Below, in pieces: positions 44,964 to 54,115 of a DNA stretch of 64,000 bases; positions within the stretch are counted from its first letter, which is position 1; every line of letters begins with the position of its first letter. This DNA is from Sporosarcina sp. Its GTDB lineage: Bacteria > Bacillota > Bacilli > Bacillales_A > Planococcaceae. A program made the position numbers and the translations under genes. Where the stretch lies: assembly GCA_026169375.1 (NCBI GenBank), contig JAPFCR010000015.1, positions 26,169-90,168 of the forward strand, given 5' to 3'. Under the pieces are notes generated by a model. The model was not told the origin of the DNA and did not search any database. It worked only from the letters and a program-made list of their open reading frames with translations.

Positions 44964-45175
44964 TCTCGATTTCTCTTACCTGACTTTATTAACTTATTTG
45001 TATCTTACCATAAATAAATAAAAGCGTCTACTTTTGTAATATATCGATAAACAATTCCACTTAAATAGGTGATTGTTTAGTACGAAAAACCATTTGTTAT
45101 TAAATGGATATTGACAACTTTCTGAACAATCACTATAATGAAGCGCATTACCTATGAAGACTGGAGCTTGATAAA

Positions 45176-46213
45176 ATGAGGGGATTCTTCAACAAACTAT
45201 TAACAGGAATGAGTATTGGCATAGTTGTTGCCTTAATTCCAAATGCGTTATTAGGAGAGATTTTAAAATTAATCATTCCTTATTTTCCTCCTTTACAACA
45301 TGTATTTGACATTACAGTTTTCGTCATGAGTTTATTGCCTGTCTTAATTGGGGTAATGGTCGGGGTTACGTTTAAATTGAGCCCCATCCAAACTGCTAGT
45401 GTAGGAATTGCTTCTATGGTAGGAAGTGGTGCTGTCGAAAAAACAGCGGAAGGCATATTTGCATTAAATGGCATTGGCATTGTTGTGAACACTGGCATTA
45501 CAGCAGCATTAGCTGTCCTGTTCGTACAATTTCTCGGCACGAGCTTAAAAGCTTATTCCATTTTATTAATGCCAACGCTAGGAATTTTAATTCCAGGGAT
45601 GATCGGTTATATGCTCCTCCCAATTATGAAAAGATCAACTGGCATAATCGGTGCAATGATTGGACAAGTGACAACTTTACAACCTGTTTTAATGGGAGCG
45701 ATTATCGCTGTGATTTTCTGCCTGATTATTTTATCGCCAATTTCTACAGTCGGAGTTGCGACCGTCATTATGCTTTCGGGGATTGGTTCAGGTGCCGCAA
45801 ACTTAGGAGTGGTTGCTGCTGGTGTCGGCTTAGCGATCGCAAGTTATAAAGCAAATAGCCTAGGTACCGCATTAGCCCATGTACTTGGTTCTCCGAAGAT
45901 TCAAATGAAAAACTTTTTTATGAAGCCGAAAATTGCGCTTCCTATGGTCATTACAGCGGCCTTTCTCGGTGGACTTGCAGGATTATTAAACATTCAAGGA
46001 ACACCTTATAGCGCCGGGTTTGGTTTGTCCGGGCTTGTTGGTCCTCTCAACTATATAACGTTTGCAGAAGGTGGATGGACACCTCGAAATATTTCAATCA
46101 TGTTGAGTACGTTCTTCATTTTACCAACGCTTTTAAATCTTGGTTTCATTTACATATTCTCTAAAAAACTTAAACTGATTCAATCCTCCGATTATAAATT
46201 GGATTTCGAATAA
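45176..46213 (+). CDS. Stand-alone PTS EIIC-like membrane transporter
   Basis: A 345-aa protein of the PTS_EIIC_2 group with about nine membrane segments (GVMVGVTFKLSPIQTASVGIASMVGSGAVE, GSGAANLGVVAAGVGLAIASYKANSLGTALAHVLGS in part). No EIIA or EIIB is nearby, so it may be a regulatory or non-PTS permease. ATG 45176 follows GGAGC. Divergent from glpD, but no functional link is evident. Confidence 0.8.
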   Translation: MRGFFNKLLTGMSIGIVVALIPNALLGEILKLIIPYFPPLQHVFDITVFVMSLLPVLIGVMVGVTFKLSPIQTASVGIASMVGSGAVEKTAEGIFALNGIGIVVNTGITAALAVLFVQFLGTSLKAYSILLMPTLGILIPGMIGYMLLPIMKRSTGIIGAMIGQVTTLQPVLMGAIIAVIFCLIILSPISTVGVATVIMLSGIGSGAANLGVVAAGVGLAIASYKANSLGTALAHVLGSPKIQMKNFFMKPKIALPMVITAAFLGGLAGLLNIQGTPYSAGFGLSGLVGPLNYITFAEGGWTPRNISIMLSTFFILPTLLNLGFIYIFSKKLKLIQSSDYKLDFE

Positions 46214-46221
46214 TAGATGAA

Positions 46222-46254
46222 AAAAAGCCTAGCGAAATTTTCGCTAGGCTTTTC
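46222..46254. terminator. Bidirectional terminator
   Basis: AAGCCTAGCGAAA pairs with TTTCGCTAGGCTT between the convergent EIIC and GNAT genes. Confidence 0.9.
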
Positions 46255-46269
46255 ATTCATCTATTCATT

Positions 46270-46818
46270 TCACTCTGAAATGATTTTCCCTTCCAATACT
46301 TCTTCCATTAATGTCCAAGCTTCATCGCAAGTTGGCTCTATGACGTACGGTTCAAATCCGTAATTCAAATACATGTTAATCGCTTGATAACTCGTCGTTT
46401 GAGAGGTTAAATAAGCGGTTTCGTGATGGTGTTTTAAAATATTCATCGCTTCACTTAATAATGGTTTCGCAAGCCCTCTTCCTTGATATTCGGGAATCAC
46501 GCCTACCCAATGAATCCGCCCTTCTATTTTCCCACGCAGATCACCGTACCAAGCTGTTGTTGTCGCAATTGCTTCTCCTTTTTCATTTTCTATAAAAAGG
46601 CAACGCTTAGTCATTTCCTCAAGATGCTCACCAAATTCTGCTGAGAACCTTTCAAGTGCTGCCTCTTCACTATCAAATTCATCGACAAGCGTTTCGATTC
46701 GAGCCCACGTCTGTTCATCACCTTTTTCAAAGAAGCGAAAAAGGTAACCTTCTGGTAAAGTATGTTCTGGGATATTTTCTAAATCATTTCGGATCATTTT
46801 TAACCTTAATCGTTTCAT
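46270..46818 (-). CDS. GNAT-family N-acetyltransferase
   Basis: A 182-aa acetyltransferase. The acetyl-CoA loop is visible in WVGVIPEYQGRGLAKPLLSEAM (RGxGL type), followed by LTSQTTSYQAINMYLNYGFEP. The ATG at 46818 is preceded by AGAGGTG; the GTG at 46827 overlaps it. The acceptor is unknown. Monocistronic. Confidence 0.85.
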   Translation of the reverse strand: MKRLRLKMIRNDLENIPEHTLPEGYLFRFFEKGDEQTWARIETLVDEFDSEEAALERFSAEFGEHLEEMTKRCLFIENEKGEAIATTTAWYGDLRGKIEGRIHWVGVIPEYQGRGLAKPLLSEAMNILKHHHETAYLTSQTTSYQAINMYLNYGFEPYVIEPTCDEAWTLMEEVLEGKIISE

Positions 46819-46980
46819 TTTGTTCACCTCTTCTCTTTGTAGAATGTAATTGATTGTGATTCATACTTAATGAGTTACCTTCTTAGCATAGGAAATCTTT
46901 CCCTATCTTGAACAATATAATAACATACAACTTTTAAGCATGAATACTTTCTTTACTATCTTCTTACTTTTTTAAAAGCG

Positions 46981-47556
46981 TTACAATAACATCTTTTTTA
47001 ACTTCATTAACAGCCGTGCTCTCCTCTTTTTAATGCCAGCTACTGAAATTTCAGCGTTCTTTGCGCATTCCGCCTGTGTTAATCCATCTACAAAAATCCA
47101 TTGAATCAACTCTTTTTCGCCATCAGATAGCTTCTCTACCGCATCTATTAACGGATCTGACCATGTATTATAAAATGCTGGTTCACTTTCTTCTTCGATA
47201 AATGTCGCGAGTATATCATCTTCCGTTTGTACAACATGCGTTTCAAATTGGTTTTCATTTTTCAATAAGTCCAACATGGCACCGCGGATACTTCTTGCCG
47301 CATACGGTGCAAAATGTCCTCTTCCTTCTTCATAACGTGTCCATGCTTGCCATAAAGCCACGCGCCCTGCTTGTCTAAACTGTTCATAATTCCGGTAAAT
47401 ATTCAACTTGCGAATGGTTGCAGAAATCATCGGTTCATACTGTACCAAAACATTTTCAAACTCTGTCAATGGTCGGTCCTCTCGACCGTGCACGATACGT
47501 TTTATTCCCGGGTGCTCATATCGTAAAATAATTTCTTCGTACAAACGAATTGACAT
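46981..47556 (-). CDS. Sigma-70-family RNA polymerase sigma factor
   Basis: A 191-aa sigma factor. Region 2 is seen in LVQYEPMISATIRKLNIYR and GRVALWQAWTRYEEGRGHFAPYAARSIRGAMLD. Region 4 is at the C-terminus: LSDGEKELIQWIFVDGLTQAECAKNAEISVAGIKKRRARLL. The start is unclear; ATG 47556 is given, but there is no good ribosome binding site for it or for the TTG at 47565. No anti-sigma gene is adjacent. Its regulon is unknown. Confidence 0.8.
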   Translation of the reverse strand: MSIRLYEEIILRYEHPGIKRIVHGREDRPLTEFENVLVQYEPMISATIRKLNIYRNYEQFRQAGRVALWQAWTRYEEGRGHFAPYAARSIRGAMLDLLKNENQFETHVVQTEDDILATFIEEESEPAFYNTWSDPLIDAVEKLSDGEKELIQWIFVDGLTQAECAKNAEISVAGIKKRRARLLMKLKKMLL

Positions 47557-47602
47557 TGTTCGCAATTGAATGGTTGATTCCCAAGAATTGAATAGTAGAA
47601 AT

Positions 47603-47641
47603 TTGATAATTGACTAGGCCATTTATCGTTATTGCTATAAT
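47603..47641 (+). promoter_or_regulatory. Strong extended -10 promoter before a 10-codon frame
   Basis: TTGATA (47603-47608) and TTGACT (47610-47615) upstream, then TGC-TATAAT (extended -10, 47633-47641). The spacing from TTGACT is 20 bases, so the extended -10 probably carries it. Confidence 0.45.
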
Positions 47642-47675
47642 AAAATCATATATTTTTAACAAAGAGGAGATGTTC

Positions 47676-47708
47676 ATGAATAAAAAGATGACTTTAGTAG
47701 TTAGATAG
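47676..47708 (+). CDS. Possible 10-aa leader peptide MNKKMTLVVR
   Basis: GAGGAG sits 7 bases before this ATG, and the frame closes after 10 codons. The promoter at 47603-47641 precedes it. It may be a leader peptide, or the 5' remnant of a truncated gene. The rest of the gap up to the LysM gene (47709-47877) contains nothing recognisable. Confidence 0.3.
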   Translation: MNKKMTLVVR

Positions 47709-47877
47709 AAAGACAAAATATTCCTAAACATTTCCCCCGATAGATTCTAAATACCTTGGTAATCGTAGACCTTTCCTCATTGTGATTCTTCCTTTATCGA
47801 TGACAATGAAGTATACTATGGGAGAAACATAGTATTCGATTTGCAAATAGATTAATTGTGATAAAGGAGAAAAAATC

Positions 47878-48972
47878 ATGAAAAAAATGACCTTTTCAGT
47901 AATGGCGACTGGCTCTCTTGCGCTTCTTTTTGGCGCGGGCGATGCTGAAGCTAGCTCGTCACATACCGTGAAACAAGGAGATTCTCTATGGAAAATCGCA
48001 ACAACTTATCAAGTGTCAATTGCAGATTTAAAAAAGTGGAACAACTTGACATCTGATACAATTTATCCAAATCAGCAACTTAAACTTCACGGTGAAACAA
48101 CTCATTCAAATTCAAACACACAATCAACAAAGCCAACTGGCGGATCGAGCACTCCCCCGTCAACGATGTCTGTGACATACACAGTAAAATCCGGCGATAC
48201 ATTGTCACAAATCGCTGCGAGACATCAAACAACGATCGGTGCCATTCAGCGATTGAATAACATTCCTGGACACCTCATTTTCCCAGGACAAAAACTCGAA
48301 GTAAATGGCATACCGCCTACAGCGGAAAAACCTAAACCAAGTACACCATCTAAACCAAAAGAACCTTCTACATCCGAAAAACCAAGTGCACCATCTGGAT
48401 CTTATACGGTTGTAAAAGGAGATACCTTATCTCAAATTGCTCATCAACACGGGATTTCAGTAACACAATTGAAAAATTGGAATCAAATTAACGCCCACAT
48501 CATTCAAGTTGGACAAGTGTTGAAAATTGAAAACACAACTGTGGAATCTCAAGCGAATCCACCACCAATTCTCTCAACACCTCCTAGCCAATCGACAACG
48601 GCAACCGTTCAAAATGTTATTAATAAAGCAATGGCTTTACAAGGTGTTCCTTACGTTTGGGGTGGTTCTACACCAAGTGGCTTTGACTGCAGTGGCTTCT
48701 TATATTATGTCTATAGTCAATCTGGAATCGATGTACCAAGAACAAATACTGTCGGTTTCCATGCAAGATCCTATGAAGTAAGCGCACCACAAATTGGCGA
48801 TATTGTATTCTTTAAAAATACATATACAACAGGCATTTCACATGCTGGGGTTTATCTTGGCAACAATAAATTTATCCATGCTGGTGGCGACCGCGTTCAA
48901 ATTTCAGATATAACAGAAAAGTATTGGCATCAACATTTTGATAGTTTCAAAAGATTGTATGCAATGGATTAA
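47878..48972 (+). CDS. LysM-NlpC/P60 cell-wall endopeptidase
   Basis: A 364-aa secreted peptidoglycan hydrolase. It has an N-terminal signal peptide ending near DAEAS, then three LysM repeats (HTVKQGDSLWKIATTYQVS; YTVKSGDTLSQIAARHQTT; YTVVKGDTLSQIAHQHGIS) joined by Pro/Ser/Lys-rich linkers. The C-terminal NlpC/P60 domain has catalytic Cys in GFDCSGFLYYV and His in ISHAGVYLGNN. It probably cuts the D-Glu to meso-DAP or Lys bond of stem peptides. Start ATG 47878 with AAAGGAG. Monocistronic, with a terminator after it. Confidence 0.94.
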   Translation: MKKMTFSVMATGSLALLFGAGDAEASSSHTVKQGDSLWKIATTYQVSIADLKKWNNLTSDTIYPNQQLKLHGETTHSNSNTQSTKPTGGSSTPPSTMSVTYTVKSGDTLSQIAARHQTTIGAIQRLNNIPGHLIFPGQKLEVNGIPPTAEKPKPSTPSKPKEPSTSEKPSAPSGSYTVVKGDTLSQIAHQHGISVTQLKNWNQINAHIIQVGQVLKIENTTVESQANPPPILSTPPSQSTTATVQNVINKAMALQGVPYVWGGSTPSGFDCSGFLYYVYSQSGIDVPRTNTVGFHARSYEVSAPQIGDIVFFKNTYTTGISHAGVYLGNNKFIHAGGDRVQISDITEKYWHQHFDSFKRLYAMD

Positions 48973-48983
48973 CATGACCTTCT

Positions 48984-49024
48984 CCCGACTTCTAATCTCT
49001 TACTTGAAGTCGGGTGTTTTTTTG
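48984..49024 (+). terminator. Terminator of the LysM-NlpC/P60 gene
   Basis: CCCGACTTC pairs with GAAGTCGGG, followed by TGTTTTTTT. Confidence 0.9.
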
Positions 49025-49175
49025 GATAAAAGGATAATAAACTTTCATCATATTATTGGGTCAATTTAGCTTGCAAGAAGCAATCATTGTATAAAAAGTA
49101 TGTTTGTTATGATCTCTTTTGCATGCAGACTAGCCAACGTGTAAAATGATACTCATCTAAAGGAGGTTTTTTCAG

Positions 49176-49802
49176 TTGAAAAAAGTTATTTCAAGTTTAC
49201 TCATCATGCTAATGTTTACTTTAGTTGTAAACACACCGATTTCTGCAAACACATTTAGCGATGTTAACGAACGTTATAAAAAAGAAGTAACGTACATTGT
49301 TGATAAAAATTACGCTAACGGAATCACAGCAACAAAATTTGGCACAAGTGATTCTATTAAACGAATCGACGCTGCTGTAATGATTGCTAAAACAATGGGA
49401 TTTGATAAAAATTCCAATGCACCAGCGTCTGGCTTATCAGATGTGCCTGAAAGTCGTGCATGGGCGGTCAATGCACTCGTTGATGCAGGTGTTGTTAACG
49501 GTAAGTTGGGTGGTAAATATGGTTCGCATGACTTCATGACACGTTCAGAAATGTCAAAAGTAATCGCTTCTGCTTATGAATTAGAAGCAAATCATTTAAA
49601 TATCCCATTCACAGATGTCAATAAGACTTTCCGTCCCTTTGTAGCTGCGCTCGTTGAACATAATATTACGAGCGGAAAAACACCAACAAATTTTGGAGGT
49701 TCAGACAATATTACACGTGGGGAATTTGCAATCTTTATTTACAAAGCAGATCACTTATCGGTGACAACCCCTAACCCACCCGAAGTCGAAAGTGTTGAAT
49801 AA
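49176..49802 (+). CDS. Minimal SLH-domain protein
   Basis: A 208-aa secreted protein made of a signal peptide (to about ISAN) and three SLH domains (FSDVNERYKKEVTYIVDKN, SDVPESRAWAVNALVDAG, FTDVNKTFRPFVAALVEHN), with almost nothing after them. SLH triplets bind pyruvylated secondary cell-wall polysaccharide. It starts at TTG 49176 after AAAGGAGG. With no effector domain, it may cap or compete for wall sites. Confidence 0.9.
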   Translation: MKKVISSLLIMLMFTLVVNTPISANTFSDVNERYKKEVTYIVDKNYANGITATKFGTSDSIKRIDAAVMIAKTMGFDKNSNAPASGLSDVPESRAWAVNALVDAGVVNGKLGGKYGSHDFMTRSEMSKVIASAYELEANHLNIPFTDVNKTFRPFVAALVEHNITSGKTPTNFGGSDNITRGEFAIFIYKADHLSVTTPNPPEVESVE

Positions 49803-49940
49803 CTAGTTAAAATTATATATATAAACTTTCGCTAAATTAGTAACTTGTACTTACTTATAGATATTGTATATTATTTATGATAGTATAAGAATGTAGTACC
49901 TACCCTGATTTTTAAATATATACAGCGAGTTAATTCGAAA

Positions 49941-49984
49941 AAAGAAGTCTGAAGATAATTATGTCTTTGGACTTCTTTTTTTTC
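49941..49984 (+). terminator. Terminator of the minimal SLH gene
   Basis: AAGAAGTC pairs with GACTTCTT, followed by a run of T residues. Confidence 0.85.
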
Positions 49985-50042
49985 ATGCTAAATTACATAA
50001 AGTTCTGTATACTAGATTCATAGAATTTAAAGGAGTTTTGAT

Positions 50043-52559
50043 ATGATAAAGAAAATTTCTCTTCCTATTATTTTAATGATGATGCTTTTTCTTCACGTCG
50101 GTGTTTCCAATACGCAAGCTGCAAATGTTTCTCATGGTGTTTATCATTCAAAAGAAGCTACGGTAGTGAATGGAACGAACCAATCGATTAATCAGTTATC
50201 GATTAACCTTAACCAACCCTATACAACAATCAACATTGGGATTTCATCTCCATTGAACAAACTAGCAACCGTATCAAGTTTAGCAAAACTACATACGCAA
50301 AATGAACATCATGTCGTCGGCGCAATTAATGCTTCATTTTTTCACTTTTCAAATGGATTTCCTAGTTATTTATTAATGAAGGATCAGAAAATCCAGCATC
50401 TTGGCGCAGTTTCAACGAATTCGAATGATTACATGCATACACCAGCTGCTTTTGGCGTGACAAATGACAACATCGCCAAAATTGGAAAGTACGATTTAGA
50501 TATCCAAATTGAACATGGAAACAACAAGTTTAGCATGACGTCTTTAAATAGAGAACGTGGCTTAAATGAAAGTATTTTCTATACTTCGAGCTATTCCTAT
50601 TCTCGCACTCGAACGAATAACACAGGGTGGGAAGTTGTCGTACAAACACCAAGCACTGTTGAACAACAAATTGCACTTGGTCAAAAGGTGACAGGTAAAG
50701 TGACAGCCGTTCGTAAACGCGGTGGACAAGTAACAAGTGCGTCAATTCCTCAAAATGGACGCGGCTTCGTTCTTTCAGCAACAGGTAATGAAATTAACAA
50801 AATTAAAAACATGCAAATCGGTGACCAAGTTTCCGTTGCTTATGATGTAGATCAGGCATGGAAAGATGCAAATTTCATGTTAGCAACAGGGCCGCTTCTC
50901 GTACAAAACGGAAAAGTCAATATGACGATCGATAAGAATAGTCCTAATGCGAGACAACGGACAGCAAGAACTGCCGTTGCAACAGATGCTACAGGTAAGC
51001 GCGCATTTTTCATAACAGTCGATTCAAATCGTAATGGAAAAACGGGTATGACTTTAAATGAGTTTGCTAGCTATTTAGCTAAACAAGAAGGCGTGTACAA
51101 CGCGATTAACTTAGACGGTGGCGGTTCCACGGCAATGGTGACGCGTAAGCAAGGAGATGTTTATCCAACGCTTGTTAATCGTCCTGCTGATGGTAGAGAA
51201 CGCGGCGTCAGCGCAATTTTACAAGCTGTAAGCACTGCTCCATATAGCAAAGCTCATTTCATAAAAGCAAGTCAAACAGACCCTGGACTTGTCGCAGTGG
51301 GTGCTTCAGTTGGCTTTAAAGTCGATTCCGCACTCGATCAATACTACAACGTATTGAAAGTCGATCAGTCAAAGTTACAGCTAACATCTGTTACAAACGG
51401 GATTGGTAAAATTGAAAACAATAAATTCGTCGGTACGAAAGCAGGTACAGGAAATGTACAAGCCACTTATGACGGTACTGCTATTTCAATTCCAGTGACC
51501 GTAACAGGCCAAATTGACGATCTTATTTTCACGCCGTCAGAGATTCGTATCGGAACAAACGAACAGATTAATTTAAATGTGAAAGGCCTTGTAAAAAATA
51601 AAGAAATTACTTTTGATGCAGATGCAATTTCATTAACAGCGGAGAGTCATATCGGAAAAGTGAAAGGTCGAACGTTCACTGCTGGCAACAGTGAAACGAC
51701 TGGAACAATTACTGCTTCTTATGGAAAGTTAAAAAAGACGGTTAAAGTAATTGTTTCTAACCAACCACATTACCTCGGTTCTTTCGAATCGTTAAGTGGA
51801 CTCGAAGCAACAACAGCACGTGCCAATGCTTCATTATCACTTGAAAATAAAATACAGCCAATTCACCAAAATCGTTCAGTAAAATTATCGTATGATTTTA
51901 CGAACAATAAAGACGGTGTTTCAGCAGCTTATATGAAATGGACAAACGGTCTTAAATTACCATCTAATCCGAAAAAAGTTGGGCTTTGGGTGTACGGGGA
52001 TGGCAATAACCACTGGTTACGCGGAGCTTTAACAGATGCTAACAACCAGAATGTTGTCATCGACTTCACTGAAGAAGGCGGTTTAAATTGGACAGGGTGG
52101 AAATATGTTGAGGCGAACATTCCAAAAACTGCTGTCGCGCCGTACACGTTAAACCAAATTTACGTTGCTGAAACAAGTGCTACGAAAAAGGATAAAGGAT
52201 TTATTCTGTTCGATAAAATTCAAGCACATTATTCAAGTGCAAAGAATACAGAAGCAGCTTTCACGCCTTCGACTTCCGCACGTGAAGTACCTACGGACAA
52301 AAAGTTTACAGTAACATTTACACAACCGATGAACGACTCATTCTTCACAGAAAAATACGTTTACGTTGAAGATATAAACGGCGTACGTCAACCAGTTAAA
52401 GTTTCTAAAACGACTGATCCACGTAAAGTTGACATTTCTGCACCTACAAATGGTTATCAGAAAGGACAACAGTATCGCCTTGTCGTTACACATTTTGCAC
52501 AAAATAGCCAAAATGTACCAATGGTAAAAGATCATATTACAACGTTTAAAATACAATAA
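50043..52559 (+). CDS. Secreted phosphodiester glycosidase (NAGPA domain) with Ig-like domains
   Basis: An 838-aa exported protein with signal peptide (cleavage near TQAANVS). Residues about 60-400 form a phosphodiester-glycosidase/NAGPA domain: GAINASFFHFSNGFPS, MLATGPLLVQNGK, TARTAVATDATGKRAFF and NLDGGGSTAMV. It probably removes sugar phosphodiester caps from wall glycopolymers. Next come bacterial Ig-like (Big_2-type) modules, a carbohydrate-binding-like region (YLGSFESLSGLEA to KIQAHYSS) and a final SbsA Ig-like domain (PTDKKFTVTFTQPMNDSFF). There is no SLH or LPXTG anchor. ATG after AAAGGAG. Confidence 0.88.
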   Translation: MIKKISLPIILMMMLFLHVGVSNTQAANVSHGVYHSKEATVVNGTNQSINQLSINLNQPYTTINIGISSPLNKLATVSSLAKLHTQNEHHVVGAINASFFHFSNGFPSYLLMKDQKIQHLGAVSTNSNDYMHTPAAFGVTNDNIAKIGKYDLDIQIEHGNNKFSMTSLNRERGLNESIFYTSSYSYSRTRTNNTGWEVVVQTPSTVEQQIALGQKVTGKVTAVRKRGGQVTSASIPQNGRGFVLSATGNEINKIKNMQIGDQVSVAYDVDQAWKDANFMLATGPLLVQNGKVNMTIDKNSPNARQRTARTAVATDATGKRAFFITVDSNRNGKTGMTLNEFASYLAKQEGVYNAINLDGGGSTAMVTRKQGDVYPTLVNRPADGRERGVSAILQAVSTAPYSKAHFIKASQTDPGLVAVGASVGFKVDSALDQYYNVLKVDQSKLQLTSVTNGIGKIENNKFVGTKAGTGNVQATYDGTAISIPVTVTGQIDDLIFTPSEIRIGTNEQINLNVKGLVKNKEITFDADAISLTAESHIGKVKGRTFTAGNSETTGTITASYGKLKKTVKVIVSNQPHYLGSFESLSGLEATTARANASLSLENKIQPIHQNRSVKLSYDFTNNKDGVSAAYMKWTNGLKLPSNPKKVGLWVYGDGNNHWLRGALTDANNQNVVIDFTEEGGLNWTGWKYVEANIPKTAVAPYTLNQIYVAETSATKKDKGFILFDKIQAHYSSAKNTEAAFTPSTSAREVPTDKKFTVTFTQPMNDSFFTEKYVYVEDINGVRQPVKVSKTTDPRKVDISAPTNGYQKGQQYRLVVTHFAQNSQNVPMVKDHITTFKIQ

Positions 52560-52564
52560 GATGA

Positions 52565-52599
52565 AAAAGCAGGTAGAGAAATTTCTCTACCTGCTTTTT
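52565..52599. terminator. Bidirectional terminator
   Basis: AAAAAGCAGGTAGAGA pairs with TCTCTACCTGCTTTTT between convergent genes. Confidence 0.92.
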
Positions 52600-52606
52600 G
52601 TAATCA

Positions 52607-53746
52607 CTAATTTGATTGGTTATGTGGTACTGGTTTTGAGTCTACTTCCCTTCCCGCCTGCCAAAACAAATATGCTTTCTTCGGGAGTTTTCCGAATAAG
52701 AAACTTGCAAACGGCACAAATCGATGAAATGCCCAAATGATGAAATAACATGCGATGACTGTGAGTAAATATTGAAGTGTGATCGTCACATGCCATGATA
52801 AATTTGTCTCTCTAGTTGGCAACCATTCCATCACATAGTAAAGTACGAATGGATGGAGCAAATAAAACCCAAATGAATAAAATGCGATACTTTTAATACG
52901 AGCTGTTGTTTTTTTACTAAATGTCTCTACAAATTTCTCACATAAGTAAAAGAAAAAGAAACTTCCGATGACCAAAAATCCTATACCTAATAATTTATAT
53001 AGACTTTCCGGAATCGGTACACGTTCGTTAAAAGTGTTTTGATAACGGATTAAAACGTAAGGAACTCCCGTTAACAAAAAACCAGTTCCAGCAAGAACAA
53101 TTTTAGCGTTTGTTATTTTCGCTTTGATCGTATTATAGTGAAGGCCTATCCAAGCACCTAGTAAAAACGAACCGAATAAATTTAAAAAGAATGGAACTGT
53201 AGTTAAGTTATATTTCATATTCAAGAAAAAATAAATGAATTCAATCAGAACGCCGAATACCCATAAATACTTTCGCAAAAATGCGGATTTCTGCGTAATT
53301 GTAACGATAATCGGAAGTACTAAATAAAATTGAACGATTAAAAATATGAAATATAATTGGTATTTACTTTGACCGGTCAAAATACGATCAATAATACCCG
53401 CCAAATCGTAAACTCGGTCACCATAGTAAATTGCATCCGCTTCATAAATAAGCGACCAAATGATATAGGGGATTAAAATATAAACGACACGACGTTTAAA
53501 ATAAGTCAATAAGTTTTCCTTGCTTAAAAAATTACGATTTTGGTAATTGTAAAAAAAGACAATTCCAACGAGCATTATAAATATTCCTGATTCTACTCGG
53601 ACGATGTTATTTAAGAAATGATAGATCTGATGCTGAATCGTATTCACTGTAAATAAATGCCTATACTGTGCTGTCGCATGGACAAACACAACCATCAGCA
53701 TCGCAAATACTCTTACATAATAAATAGAAGCTATTTCTTTCTTCAA
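52607..53746 (-). CDS. Acyltransferase family 3 membrane protein
   Basis: A 379-aa integral membrane O-acyltransferase with about ten helices. The N-terminus IYYVRVFAMLMVVFVHATAQYRHL holds the family's conserved His, and WSLIYEADAIYYGDR and GFYLLHPFVLYYVMEWLP are also typical. It probably acetylates or otherwise acylates a surface polysaccharide. A TTG start at 53746 (after AAGGAG) fits better than the GTG at 53785. Single gene, close to wall-protein genes. Confidence 0.85.
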   Translation of the reverse strand: MKKEIASIYYVRVFAMLMVVFVHATAQYRHLFTVNTIQHQIYHFLNNIVRVESGIFIMLVGIVFFYNYQNRNFLSKENLLTYFKRRVVYILIPYIIWSLIYEADAIYYGDRVYDLAGIIDRILTGQSKYQLYFIFLIVQFYLVLPIIVTITQKSAFLRKYLWVFGVLIEFIYFFLNMKYNLTTVPFFLNLFGSFLLGAWIGLHYNTIKAKITNAKIVLAGTGFLLTGVPYVLIRYQNTFNERVPIPESLYKLLGIGFLVIGSFFFFYLCEKFVETFSKKTTARIKSIAFYSFGFYLLHPFVLYYVMEWLPTRETNLSWHVTITLQYLLTVIACYFIIWAFHRFVPFASFLFGKLPKKAYLFWQAGREVDSKPVPHNQSN

Positions 53747-53875
53747 GTTAATCTCCTTTTTAAATATAGATAAATTTAAAAGCACTTCTTAAGTGTAACA
53801 TCTTTATCTATTTAACGATATTCATGGTATGAGTAAAATTTTTGCGGGTAGAAAAATCAAATATCTACAATACAA

Positions 53876-54005
53876 TTGATTTCCGTTCCGACTTTTTGCT
53901 TTCCGCGGGCATGGCTTCAGCCTCCTCGTCGCGAAGAACGCGCTCCTTCGGGGTCTTCAGCTCATGCTATTCCCGCAGGAGTCAAAAAGTCTCCACTTCA
54001 ATCAA
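53876..54005 (+). repeat. GC-rich dispersed repeat, copy 1
   Basis: Begins TTGATTTCCGTTCCG and ends CTCCACTTCAATCAA, about 130 bases and clearly more GC-rich than its surroundings. The same end sequences appear inverted at 54611-54851. Similar GC-rich repeats occur in many Bacillaceae genomes (recollection, not checked). Small reading frames inside are not real genes. Confidence 0.7.
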
Positions 54006-54115
54006 TCGGAGATACCTTAGAAATAAAGTCGTGTAGATATAAATTTAGGCATGAAAAAGGGGTCCTCTTCTTGTATAGTGAAGTTTGCAGACAAACACTA
54101 AAGGAGAGAACCCAG

